From the NCBI RefSeq assembly GCF_029784135.1, contig NC_073745.1:239540191-239604190 (forward strand): a stretch of 64,000 nucleotides of DNA, read 5' to 3'. Both the position numbers and the translations under genes were made by a program. A model generated the notes under the pieces. It worked only from the letters and a program-made list of their open reading frames with translations, was not told the origin of the DNA and made no database searches. The stretch comes from Toxorhynchites rutilus septentrionalis. Its lineage: Eukaryota > Arthropoda > Insecta > Diptera > Culicidae. Every line of letters begins with the position of its first letter. Within the stretch, counting starts at the first letter, position 1. Positions 1 to 10,560 of the stretch are shown in pieces.

Positions 1-309
1 GTGTGATGCGCGCCTCATTCTATACACACACACACACTCATCAAATTCTAGCGCCCGCTTTGTCTTCGCTCGCTTTAAGCAAAGCAGAAAAACAACAGCG
101 CGTCTCCATGCGAACTGTATACGCTTGTATGAAGAGAAATATCTCCTTTCCAACGAATTCAAATATCGAAAAATCCTTTTAGGACAACATTTCTGAGGGC
201 ATAAGCTTCCCAAAAATGAAAAAATATCTATTTTTCTGACCTTCCAGCCCAGGCCCCCGCTTGAGTCAAGACACGTGAAGGTTATGCGATTTTTTTCGGT
301 TTATCTATA
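1..309. other. Unassigned AT-rich sequence with a short (CA)n tract
   Basis: No coding exon, RNA gene or recognisable transposon end is seen. A short run of CA dinucleotides lies near position 27. It borders the interspersed repeat that begins at about 310. Confidence 0.4.
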
Positions 310-873
310 TATCTATATGTATAAAAATCTCGTGTCATGGTGTTTGTTGACAAACTCCTCCGAAACGGATTATTACATATTCTATACGGATAAGGGTGGC
401 TCTGTGCAGAAAAAAAGTGTTTCTGAAGATTTTTTTTCTTGAATTTGGTTTCAAACTATATATATATAACCACAAATTTTCACCTCCATCCCCTATTTTT
501 AGGCGCGCTTTTAGTATGTTTGTATGAACACTATTTAAAAAACACGCTATTGTCATGAATGTCAGAAAACATCAGCTGGAGAGCACGTATGAAGATTCAT
601 TGCAACTGCACAGTGGCTCCAAAAATTGTGATTCAAAGAAAAAACAATAACCAGGAATTCATCGCTGACACGATCATTAATTGAGATCCATATGCCAAGC
701 AATACGCCTGGAGTGGAATTCTGAGTGACAAGCTCTAGAATATGTGTGACTATGATACAGAACAGAATGGCTTCTTCGACGAAAAAACCCCTGCCGTTCC
801 ACGGCATCCACGGAACAACACGGATATTGCATAAACATTAAACAACGAGACCCCGCCACTGGTACTTCATTCA
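310..873 (-). repeat. Interspersed composite repeat with degraded SINE part
   Basis: On the minus strand this begins with a degraded relative of the tRNA-derived SINE seen at 11645 and 32285 (about 873-700; the GTCACA..TATTCTAGAGCTTG stretch is recognisable). It continues into about 400 bp that match 35373-36075 in the opposite orientation. Shared landmarks are ACGTGCTCTCCAGCTGATG, TTTTTCTGCAYAGAGCCAC and the end GACACGAGATTTTTATA, followed by a TA-rich tail. Because SINE and flank recur together, the two form one composite repeat. The GACACGAGAT...TATATA end resembles LINE/SINE 3' tails, but its class is not established. No coding capacity. Confidence 0.6.
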
Positions 874-1622
874 TTATGAAGACCGTTTCTGGTTTTGAAT
901 TTTTAATTTCGAACGTTCTGTTAGAGGAGACGAAACAAATAAGAGAGCGCGCTCAATGGTTTTTATGGTCGACATAGTCGACGTGGTCAGGACTAAGCCA
1001 TTCTACGATGTCGCTAACTGTGTCTACAATTTATGGTCTACATATACGCGAGGGTAGAGAGCGTACGACTACGACACAATCAACAAATACGGTGTGAGGA
1101 AGAATACATTCCCTCGTGAGAGGCTATCATGAGCGAAGCAGACACAGCCTTTGCTATTACCAGGCTAAAACGCAATGCATTGCCATGATATTACAGCGCG
1201 TGTGTTAAAAAAGTTGAGTCAGGTCGGATTTGGTCCCATATTTTGCTGGATGTCTTCGGTTGAAAGAAAGAAGTGACGATTACTTCATATATATTTTAGT
1301 TCGGTTAGTCGGCAAAATACGCCTTGAGGAAATCAGAATCCAGATTCCAGATCCAGAAATTCCAGATCTGCCTACTGATCAATTACTCATCCGTATTCTG
1401 AAATCCCATCGAGTCAGTATTACCCGAACGGATTGCTATTTTGCGTTCTGTAACATAGATAACATTGAGCTCCGTGTTCCATTTCTGTGATATGAAAATG
1501 ATAATGCATTTTCGGAAGGAACAAAGCGAAAATTAGCTCTACGTATCAAATATGGGTTCTATGTAAAAATGTAATACACTGGGGAATAATATCTATTTAA
1601 GTTAGTTAATGCACATAGGTTA
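874..1622. other. Unassigned sequence
   Basis: Nothing recognisable. An 86-codon frame at 1230-1490 has no known domain or codon signature and is taken as chance. Confidence 0.3.
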
Positions 1623-1625
1623 TTA

Positions 1626-2986
1626 GTAGGGGAAAAGGGGGAAATTTGGACCACCTAAGCAAAACGCCTATTATTTCCAAACCAATAAGGTCTAAATAAA
1701 AAATGTCACATTGTATACTGAGCTACACTTGTTTTATCTCAATCAATAATGTTTAATCATTATATCAAGCTTCAAACTACCAAATATATCATAAAATAAA
1801 AGATATGCAGATTTATTCCCGTTTCCACTTCACGGTGAAAACGAAATGAAGTGTATCCGCGATGACAACGGTATGGTGTCGACATCTGGATTAATTGCGT
1901 ATCCACGTTTCCACAAAAATCTATCATTACAATATAAAATTATCTTCAGATACAAATTTTGTAAGAGATTATTTTACCACATGTAGAAAACATCGTTTTC
2001 TGTTCACATTAAACACTAATTTGAAAAGGAGAAGTTTATTTTCATTCATAATTTGTCCATTCTGCATGGAAACCCAATATTATCTTTGATGCTTAATTAA
2101 CTCGTAGAACGTAGTTCAATGATGTGCCGATCATTACGTTTTCACCGTGAAGTGGAATAAAGCCGATGATTTTTGGACATTAAAATTTGATGCGGGGTGA
2201 TTTGGACCGTTTGTGGGGTGATTTGGTCCAGTGTGTGTTTCATCGAAAAAAACATGCTTATGTTTATGTGAAGTATTTTGGGAAAATGTTACAATCAGTA
2301 ACAATGTTTTGGGATCGATACCAGGTGTCTTGGCCAGATTCCAGACCATAAAAATTGGATTGACACCATCTCGAATTCTGCATGAATCTTTTCACTGTTG
2401 TTCGAGCATTTTCAAACACTTTCGTTATTGGTCAAAGAAAATCCGTTCTTGATAGCCTGAGTTGCTCTTTCAAGCTTCTCCTTCTTCCAACGTTGTCTGC
2501 TCATTCTATTTTTGTAATTCCATGACATCTGGAATCAATTAGATCATAGAAAAGCCTCAAACCTGTAGGACGTAAATTGGTCACAGAAACGTGTCCACGT
2601 CACCCCACAAAACATGCAAAAATTAAAATGCAATTAATTTCATTTATTGTTATCAAACTCACAGTTTCGCTGCATAAAATTGTTCCTCTTCTGTAGGCGA
2701 ACAGAACTTTACTGCACAATACATGAAAAGTTTGATTGATCGGCGGGAAAAACCTTAAAACCACGATCGGAAAACTCACATTTTTTGACAATCGAAGTGC
2801 TGGTTGTGTTCATGCTACCGTTTCCTTCCACCCGTCGAATTTTACCAAAGTTTTTTCACGTTAGTTGCATACAGTTCAATAATAATAGAAAATGGCATTA
2901 TAAAAATTCAAGTTGAGCCGTACTTTTTGAGATAATGGGGTGGTCCAAATCACCCCGTATGTCCAACTCACCCCGTGTTACCCTAC
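1626..2986 (-). mobile_element. Pogo-like DNA transposon remnant
   Basis: The ends are degenerate inverted repeats: GTAGGGG..GGAAATTTGGACCACC at 1626 mirrors GGTGGTCCAAATCACCCC..CCCTAC ending at 2986. TTA lies on both sides (1623-1625 and 2987-2989). On the minus strand an ATG near 2499 opens a peptide starting MSRQRWKKEKLERATQAIK. This resembles the N-terminal CENP-B/pogo-type helix-turn-helix of Tigger/pogo transposases and then hits a stop. No catalytic domain is visible, so it is a dead, internally deleted copy. A separate MITE sits inside at about 1812-2162. Superfamily is inferred from the HTH-like peptide only. Confidence 0.5.
1812..2162. mobile_element. MITE with CACTTCACGGTG inverted repeats, nested copy
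   Basis: Inverted repeats read CCACTTCACGGTGAAAACG at 1825 and its complement ending at about 2155. The interior matches the copy at 32908-33280, for example GTATCCGCGATGACAACGG and the RTAGTTCARTGRYGTGCCG region. It is non-coding and nested within the pogo-like remnant, so it inserted later than that element. Confidence 0.65.
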
Positions 2987-2993
2987 TTAATTC

Positions 2994-3180
2994 CGGACAT
3001 TTTTCAGTAGCTCATACAGGGGATAATGGCAATGTAATCGATATCATATTAAATTGGTTGATATTATTGACTTTGCAGGGGATACCGTTCGGCCGATACG
3101 AGGCCGATCTGCGGTATTTGAAGTGCAACATATGCCACTAATCATTGTCTAGTAAAAAAAATGTAAATTACAACACAACT
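2994..3180. repeat. Duplicated unit, copy 1 (lacks MITE)
   Basis: This stretch matches 3490-3677 plus 3834-3850. Shared landmarks include ATCGATATCAT, GGGGAT.CC.GTCGGCCGATACGA and GTAAATTACAACAC. The last motif, intact at 3161-3176, is the uninterrupted version of the site that holds a MITE in copy 2. Confidence 0.65.
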
Positions 3181-3489
3181 CGCTACGCCATCTGGTTGAA
3201 CATCCAACGTAGATTCGTCAATTGACGAATTTACGCAAAGCTGAATCAACTCTTGTGACACCTACATTAGAGCTCAGAACCACAAAAGTGATGATGTTTG
3301 TTTATTCTACGCACTTAAGCACTACGCACAAGATTCGGTCGTGATTATTTTCCTTAATTTATATTTAAAAGCATTTAAGCCATTAAATGCCGTCAGTAAA
3401 TGGTAATTTATATTTTTGTCTATTTACAATGGTCCCAACACCCGATTGGACCAAAGTAAAAGATAATCTTCAAAATGTTCGGAAGTTGT
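3181..3489. other. Unassigned spacer between duplicated units
   Basis: AT-rich DNA between the two diverged repeat units. No coding or structural signal is recognised. Confidence 0.3.
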
Positions 3490-3853
3490 GTACTAACTTT
3501 CGAACATTTTTGAGAAGCTCAAATTGTGGATAATGACGATGCAATCGATATCATTTTAAGTTTGTTGATATCATTGATTATTCTGGGGATTCCTGTCGGC
3601 CGATACGAGAAGAATCTGTAATATTTGAAGCGCAACAAATATCACCCATCGTCTGCCTAGTGAAAAAATGTAAATTAGGCGTCGTGCACAAATTACGTAA
3701 CGCGATAAGGGGAAGGGGGAGGGGGGTCGAGGTTGCGTTACTTTCTGTGTATTAGAGATAGGAAATTGCGTTACGTAGGGGGGAGGGGGTCCAATTTCGG
3801 ATTTTTAGCGTTACATAATTTGTGCACGACGCCTTACAACACTTGTACCGAAT
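3490..3853. repeat. Duplicated unit, copy 2 (interrupted by a MITE)
   Basis: Diverged second copy of the unit at 2994-3180. It carries the MITE at 3678-3833 within the GTAAATTACAACAC motif. Element A is inserted immediately to its right. Confidence 0.6.
3678..3833. mobile_element. 156-bp MITE with 3-bp TTA target duplication
   Basis: A short palindromic element. The left end GGCGTCGTGCACAAATTACG and the right end are near-perfect inverted repeats of about 26 bp, and the G-rich centre is not coding. TTA flanks both sides (3675-3677 and 3834-3836), and the paralogous unit at 3161-3176 shows the empty site with a single TTA. A 3-bp TTA duplication fits the TWA preference of PIF/Harbinger-type elements; that assignment is inferred. 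Confidence 0.8.
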
Positions 3854-3865
3854 CATTCGTTATAT
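3854..3865. repeat. Target site duplication of element A (left)
   Basis: CATTCGTTATAT here is repeated exactly at 9640-9651. It brackets the tail (left) and the 5' end (right) of minus-strand element A. Confidence 0.8.
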
Positions 3866-4385
3866 ATTTTTTTCCAAAATATATATTTTTATCAAGGCTC
3901 ATATGGCGTTAGCCTCACGGGGCCGGGAGTTCAATACTTTGACAATTTTTCTTATTATCTATGTTAGTAATATGTAACCGATTACTCGCGGTTGGCTCGA
4001 GGTTAGTATTACAAGTGTTTTCGTAATTCGGATGATGCTGTCTCCAATGCTCTGTACGTGTGCCCGACACGGGATACTTCCTATTGGGATGCAGCTGACC
4101 CTTAATCAGCAACGCCCCCCTAGTCTGTACCTCATATCTAGCGTGGTGCGTCTTTCTCGACTCGAGGAATCCAGGATAGAATGGTCACTAACCGGCGCAA
4201 TCATCAGTTCATGTAGAGTTGTCATGAGCGGTACAACCTTTGGCTCTTGTTGAATGATCAGTGGACTGCACAACCTTTGGCCCGTGTATCTGTAAAGAGT
4301 GTGTGTATGTATTGCCGCGACTAAGTAAAAGTTTATCGATCGGATAGGAGGGATATAACACGGGGACACAACGAAGGAAACATCA
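3866..4385 (-). other. 3' UTR of element A
   Basis: Non-coding tail after the ORF2 stop. It is matched along its length by the insertion at 16832-17224 (shared: CGAGTCGAGAAAGACGCACC and GCGAGTAATCGGTTACATA on the sense strand). It ends in ATGAGCCTTGATAAAAATA followed by an A-rich tail. The ATGAGCCT..ATAAA motif is also found at the ends of element B and of the second SINE family. Confidence 0.75.
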
Positions 4386-7300
4386 TTAAACGTTGACATC
4401 GGCGTTCCTGAGGAACAGGTATAGATGAAGCAGAAGATCAGGATCACGGCTACCTAAGATATCCCGGACGGGGATCTCCGATTGTCTGCCTTGTGCTCTC
4501 AGTGCTCTAGAGAGCTGAGAGCGAGCAGTATGGGACCGGATACACGACCAGACAACATGCTCGATGTCGTGGTAGCCATCGCCACAATCACAAAGATTGT
4601 TTGCTGCGAGCCCAATGCGATAGAGATGCGCGTTTAGGTTGTAGTGATTGGACATAAGCCGAGATATCACGCGAATGAAATCACGACCTACATTCAATCC
4701 CTTGAACCATGCACTCGTCGAGACCTTAGGGATAATCGTGTGTAACCAACGACCGAACTCATCTCCACTCCACATGCGCTGCCAACTTACGAGTGTGTAC
4801 TGACGAGGAATGTGGAAAAATTCATTATAAGCAATTTGCCTTTCAAAAAGTGTGCCTTCTGAAGCGCCCACCTTAGCTAGCGAGTCCGCTTTCTCATTCC
4901 CCGGAATCGAACAATGAGAGGGAACCCATGCTAAGGTAATCTTGAATAATTTTTCGACCAAAACACTCAATAGATGTCTTATTCTTGTTAGGAAATAAGA
5001 TGAGCGTTTATCAACTTTCATTGAACGAATTGCCTCTATCGAGCTGAGACTGTCTGAAAAAAATAAAATAGTGGTCGATGGGCAATGTTTCAATGATCCC
5101 CAGTGCGTAGTATATCGCACCCAGTTCAGCGACATACACGGAACAAGGATCTTTGAGTTTGAAAGAGGCACTGGAATTTTCATTGAAGATGCCGAAGCCA
5201 GTGGACCCGTTTATGAATGAACCGTCAGTAAAGAACATTTTATCAGATCTAACTTTCCCATATTCTGCCGAAAATATCGGCGGAATATAATCGGAGCGTA
5301 GATGATCTGGGATTCCATGGATTTTTTGTCGCATGGACAGATCAAAAATGACAGAGGAATTGCAAAAGTATGGGAAGCAAACTTGGTTGGAGATGCCTGG
5401 TGAAGGGTGCACGTCGTGGGTAAGGTACTCATGGTATAAAGACATAAAACTTGACTGAGGAGTCAGTTGGAGTAGATTTTCGAAGTTATCAATCACCAAT
5501 GGTTTCATGATCTTGCATCAGATGAGAAATCTGTAGGATAATTCTGTGAACCGAAGAGTAAGCGGGGGTACTCCTGCCAAGACTTCGAGACTCATCGTAT
5601 GTGTCGAATGCAAACACCCCATGGCTATACACAGGCAACGATATTGTATTCTCTCCAGCTTGAGAATATGAATCCTGGCAGCTGATTGGAAGCAAAAACT
5701 GCCATATTCTAACACTGATAATATCGTTGTTTTGTATAACTGAATGAGGTCTCCTGGATGGGCACCCCACCATGTTCCGGTTATTGTTTGGAGAAAATTG
5801 ATTCTTTGCTGGCATTTCTGTTTCAAATACGCAATGTGTATTCCCCAGGCACATTTAGAGTCAAAATATACTCCAAGGTATTTGAAAAACATCGAGTGCT
5901 TGTTCGTTTTGCCGGATAGGTGAAGCTGGAATTGGGCGGGTTCGTGCTTCCTAGAAAAAACGACCCTTGCAGTTTTCTCCGTAGAGAATTCGATACCCAG
6001 CTTGAGGGCCCACGTGAACAGATTGTTCAGGGTATCTTGCAACGACTTTTGCAGAACGACGGGATTAGTACCCGTGATGGAAATAACTCCATCGTCTGCA
6101 AGTTGTCTCAGCGTGCAGTCTCTAGTTAGACAATCATCTATATCATTGACGTAAAAACTGTACAAGAGGGGGCTTAGGCAGGAGCCTTGTGGTAGGCCCA
6201 TAAAACTGTATCGAGAAGATTTCAAGCTGCCATGATTGAAAAACATGTGCTTTTCTGAGAGTAAATTGTACAGGAAATTATTCAGAATTGGTGAAAGTCC
6301 ACGATTATGAAGTTTCTCTGAGAGAATTTCCATGGAAACTGAATCAAATCCCCTTTTATATCGAGGAAAACTGAGGCCATTTGTTCTTTGTGAGCAAATG
6401 CGATTTGGATTTCAGAAGATAGCAGCGCGAGACAATCATTTGTCCCTCTACCTCGGCGGAAGCCAAACTGCGTATTTGACAGCAAATTGTTCGCTTCAAC
6501 CCACTTGTCCAAACGAAGTAGAATCATTTTCTCTAACAATTTACGAATACAGGATAACATTGCAATCGGCCTATACGAATTGTGATCGCAAGCCGGCTTG
6601 TTGGGTTTTCGTATGGCTATCACTCTCACTTGCCTCCAGTCATGTGGGACAATATTCAGCTCCAGAAACTTGTTGAACAAGTTCAGCAAACGCTGTTTCG
6701 CCAAGTCGGGAAGATTCTTCAACAAGTTGAATTTGATCTTGTCCGACCCAGGAGCTGAATTGTTACATGAGAGGAGGGCAATTGAGAATTCTACCATCGA
6801 AAAATTCTCATAGTCGCATTGGAGCGGAATGTCGCGTACGACGCTTTGTGCAGGAACGGAATCGGGACAAACCTTTCTTGCAAATTTGAAAATCCAACGG
6901 TCAGAGTATTCCTCACTTTCATTTGTATGGTTCCAGCCACGCATTCTCCTAGCCGTATTCCAAAGAGTGCTCATAGCTGTCTCCCTTGACAAACCATTGA
7001 CGAACTTTCGCCAATATCCACGCTTTTTTGCTTTAATCAGACCTTTTAGTTTGGCTTCTAGAGCTTGGTGCTTTCGAAACCATTCCACTAGTCCAGTTTT
7101 CCGGAATTTTTTGAAAGCGGATGATTTTCCAAGGTAGACCTTTGAACACTCCTTGTCCCACCAAAGTGATGGAGGACGACGTCGGAAAGTGGTAGCAGGA
7201 ACACGTTTATTTTGAGCTTGAAGTGTGCTTTCGTAAATCAAACTCGATATAAAATTATACTCTTCGAGTGGAGGAAGTTCATGCATTAAAACAAGTGCTT

Positions 7301-7768
7301 CAGATATTATTTCTGCAAATTTTCTCCAGTCAATATTTTTCGTGAGGTCATACGCAATATCGACTGACTCACGAGAACCTGATTCATTGGCGATCGATAA
7401 AATTATTGGCAGGTGGTCACTACCGTGGGGATCTTGGATTACCTTCCACGTGCAATCCAGGGATAATGAAGAAGAGCAAAGTGATATGTCTAGCATACTT
7501 GCCCGTGCAGGAGGGTTGGCTATTCTAGTTGCTTCCCCAGTATTCAAAACTGTCAATTTGAAGTTGTCGCACAGATCATAAATCAAAGTGGCACGGTTGT
7601 CATCGTAGAGTGAACCCTATGCTGTTCCATGGGAGTTGAGGTCACCTAAGATTAGCCGCGGCTCCGGCAGTGCCTCGATGATATCAAAAAGCTGATGGCG
7701 GCCAACCATAGTTCTTGGAGGAATATATATCGAGGCAATGCAGAGGTCTTTGCCATTGATTTGTGTCT
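4386..7768 (-). pseudogene. Element A ORF2: endonuclease/RT/RNase H, broken
   Basis: Reverse-transcription protein of an I-clade LINE, now dead. Reading from 7768 down: the endonuclease starts late, at INGKDLCIASIY, so about the first 95 residues are missing. It has a premature stop where HGTAWG is expected (near 7620) but keeps GSDHLPI. The RT keeps YRPIAMLSCIRKLLEKMI, QFGFRRGRGTND, FLDIKG, GLPQGSCLSPLLY and the catalytic LADDG. A one-base loss near 6345 shifts frame right after FLDIKG. A stop replaces Arg near 5517, and another indel in a T-run near 5058 shifts frame in RNase H. RNase H motifs FTDGSF, SDSLSSIEAIRS and WVPSHCSIPGNEKADSLAKVG remain, followed by a C-terminal CxC...HxxxxC motif. 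Ends at 4386. Confidence 0.85.
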
Positions 7769-9114
7769 TTCAAAAATGTTCTCACAATCGGGAGCAAACA
7801 TAATACTATGCTTTTAAGAGGGTCATTTATATTTAAAGCATTTAAAATATTGTCCACCAGGTCAGAAAGCGCAAGCAAGCCAGATTGTGGCTGTTGCCTC
7901 GACCGCGAAAAAGGAACAGACGTTTTGGGCTCTTCTCCGGGAAGTGCTGAGGACCCCTGGTGCGTAGAAGAACCGCTTAAACCAGGAGGTACTTGCTTCG
8001 GTTTATTCTCAGCACGTTCGATACGAGGTTTCATTCCAATTTGGGAAGTTTCGGTCTTCTTTCTGGGGAGTGATGGAAAAGAAGTAATTTTTCTTTTCCT
8101 AATGGCACCCTGCGATGTACCGGAACTTCCTGCATTGGGAGCATCAGCAACAGGCTCGTCGTTCTGCAGAATGGAGTAGGGATTGTCCTGAGTCGTTGAA
8201 GCGGAACTCTTAAGCATTTCTGCATAAGTCCGCTTGGAACGTTCCTTTAAGGAACGCTTGAGTTTTTCCCCTCGTTGTATGTACACCGGGCATTGAGAAA
8301 GATCATGTGGAGCCTCGTCGCAATGAAGACACTTGCGCTCTTTTGCGCAAGAAGTCCCATCATGACTCTCTCCACAATCTGCGCAACGTTTTTTATTGCA
8401 ACAATAGGCGGCCGTGTGACCGAGTTGCATACATTTGTTGCATTTCATTACCCGGGGTACAAACAACCGAACAGGTAAACGAAGTGCACCTATTGCAACG
8501 TAGTTTGGAAGAGCGGAACCCTCAAATGTCACACGAAAAGAGTTTGTCCGATTGAGAACTCGTTTGTCATTTTTAAGTGACACAGACTTCAGTCGATCGC
8601 ATTCAAGAATCTTCACACTTTTAAGTGAGGAGTTCTTGAAGCGACCGACACCATCGAGTATCTCTTTTCGAGTCAAACCCTTTTCGTTTATTACACCGTC
8701 TATTTCAAAGTTGCAACAGGGTACGTATACGCGATACTCAATCGCAAAGAGATCACAGCGCGTTATTGCATTCGCTTGGGTCCTGCAAGAGACAACTCGT
8801 AATTTGTCTGGCCCCATCCGAGTAATTTCAATAACTTTGGAAAATTTCTGCGTTAGTTCTTTTGAGATGCGAATGACATTAAGAGATTTTGATTTTCGTC
8901 TAAAGTATACAATGAATGGACATTTGAATCCCTCCGGGTATTCCTTTAGACGAAAATCATGTTTTTCATCAATTTCCTCATCTTCAGAACTTTCTACTTT
9001 ATACACAGAATTTTTCTCCTCAACGTCTGCTTCATCCTCCTGCTCTTCAGGAGGTGGGTCAGCATCAGAAACATTCAATGACGTGGAGGGGGGATCCTCC
9101 CCGCCCTCAGCCAT
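7769..9114 (-). pseudogene. Element A ORF1: gag-like zinc-knuckle protein, 3' end deleted
   Basis: RNA-binding ORF1 protein of an I-clade LINE. It begins MAEGGEDPPSTS at 9114 with an acidic N-terminus, then a middle region similar to that of element B. Three CCHC-type knuckles lie around residues 226-275 (CNKCMQLGHTAAYC, CADCGESHDGTSC, CLHCDEAPHDLSQC). A Pro/Ser-rich linker and a hydrophobic end (SIVLCLLPIVRTFLK) follow. The open frame runs to 7684, but only because a deletion joins ORF1 out of frame to endonuclease DNA near 7768. The last residues (from WQRPLH) are therefore not authentic. Confidence 0.8.
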
Positions 9115-9639
9115 AATAATAAATTAGTCACCTGTTCGATGTGAACAGTATAGAATAATAATAAAAAAATAAAAAAAAAAAAATGAGTGAATAAATTATA
9201 TTTGTATTCAAGGTATATATAAATTATATTTATTTCAATTTTTTATTGTATAAATTCAAAAATGAAAAAAAGTTTCAACAAAAGTTCAACGGTAATGTAA
9301 GAAAAATGTACACCCCTAATGCCAACGCTTGCCGATTTGGTAAATACAATGTTGGACAATGGTGTAAATCGTACAAAGGCGGTTGAAGGAATGTTAAATG
9401 GAACAATAGAAAAATAAACTTCTACTTGCCGCTGCTGTGTAGCGTGTGATGAATGTGTGTTGATCTGAACTGGATCCTCAGCGTCTCGATCGTGCACCAC
9501 TTTTTATTGAGCTCGCTTCACTCGCAAGCGCTGATGAAAAAAGCACAATATAAATCTGCGTGAAAAAAAACACCGTTATCGGATCGATTCTCAAACTTGT
9601 CCGATCAGCTCGCGAGTTCTCGAACGAGTGAATTCATAA

Positions 9640-9651
9640 CATTCGTTATAT
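9640..9651. repeat. Target site duplication of element A (right)
   Basis: Exact repeat of 3854-3865, marking the 5' end of element A at 9639. Confidence 0.8.
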
Positions 9652-9710
9652 GTTATGAATGAAACAATGTAAAATGATGATTTTGTGATGAACGTTATCG
9701 GGAGATCCTT

Positions 9711-10088
9711 ATGTTGGATTTTGTGAAACCAATCAGGTGTAGAGGAAGAATATATGACCGGAATCTACGAGCAAAGGTGATTCGACTAGTCCGCAACAAT
9801 CTTGGGCTCTCCTTGCGCGATTTGTCGAAAAAGTTTACGGTGAGTCTCATGCGAGAAGGCTTGCGGTCGTATCATGCCAGCAAACCCCCAACCGAATGCA
9901 GAAATAAAACCTTGTTATCAAAACCCGTGCAAGAAAGCTGGAAGCAAGTGTTGACCGAGTACAAAGGATGCATTTTGATGGACGATGAAACATACGTAAA
10001 AATGGATTTCGGACAAATACCCGGTAACAAATTTTACCTTGCCAAGCCTAAAGGGGGTGTTAAGCAAATAAATTTACCCGTAAGTTGA
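9711..10088 (+). pseudogene. IS630-Tc1-mariner (ITmD37E-like) transposase fragment
   Basis: A 125-codon open frame. The N-terminal half reads as a helix-turn-helix (DRNLRAKVIRLVRNNLGLSL, then RDLSKKF). The second half carries the first catalytic block, CILMDDETYVKMDFGQIPGN, typical of DD37E-type transposases of the IS630-Tc1-mariner group in mosquitoes. The length is about a third of a usual transposase. Residues between the HTH and the DDETY block are partly missing, and the second and third acidic residues are absent. It is a truncated dead copy just right of element A. A more decayed relative is split by element B (21855-22094 and 28107-28560). Confidence 0.75.
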
Positions 10089-10389
10089 TGATTTAACAAG
10101 GGATCTGGACTGCAGAAGGGGAATAACATTTCGTCAACCACTGAATTGGTTGTTCAACAGTTTTCCCATCAAAAAACAATATTTGATCAAAATACGATAT
10201 TGATTTCATGAAATTTCACACAGAAGCGAGTGACAGTTTAACCTCTCGAAATGACTCCTCTTCATTTTTAGTGGCGCCATCTGTTGGAAAATCCCGGGAC
10301 TTTTCAGTTCGTGTAGAAACCGTCCAATAGTTTATTGTTTCAATAAGCTATTAAGTACCCGTCTTCCAGGGCCTTCCCTTCATACTTGG
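10089..10389. other. Unassigned sequence
   Basis: No feature recognised; possibly residual transposon DNA downstream of the transposase fragment. Confidence 0.3.
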
Positions 10390-10560
10390 TTGAGATTTCT
10401 TGTGCCAAATAAAACTTGAATGTATTCTAAGTAACAAGCTTTAGAATACGCGTGGCCAGAGTGCAAGTCGAAAGAAATTCTTTTGACGAAAAATCTCCCG
10501 ACAAGAGCGGGATTCAGATCAGAGCACCCTCCCATGATATTGTGTAACGATCACCACAAA
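10390..10560 (-). mobile_element. tRNA-derived SINE (Feilai-like), diverged
   Basis: On the minus strand the SINE core is recognisable: AATCCCGCTCTTGTCGGGAG, TTTTTCGTCAAAAGAATTTC, CGACTTGCACTCTGGCCACG, then ACGCGTATTCTAAAGCTTG, TATTTGGCA and AAATCTCAAC. It matches the better copy at 11645-11930. The tRNA-like head is degraded. Confidence 0.7.

Larger units (their letters stand above)
3866..9639 (-). mobile_element. Decayed full-size I-clade LINE (element A)
   Basis: A 5.8-kb non-LTR retrotransposon on the minus strand, bounded by a 12-bp target site duplication. Order 5' to 3': 5' UTR (9639-9115), ORF1 gag-like with three zinc knuckles, ORF2 with endonuclease, reverse transcriptase and RNase H, 3' UTR (4385-3866), and an AT-rich tail at 3866-3893. 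An internal deletion fuses ORF1 to the middle of the endonuclease, and ORF2 has at least two stops and two frameshifts. The RNase H domain places it in the I-group rather than Jockey or CR1. It is related to, but a different family from, element B. The 3' UTR recurs alone at 16832-17224. Confidence 0.85.

Noticed and set aside
8552..9127. 191-codon + strand frame opposite element A ORF1
   Set aside because: Antisense shadow of ORF1; no independent support.
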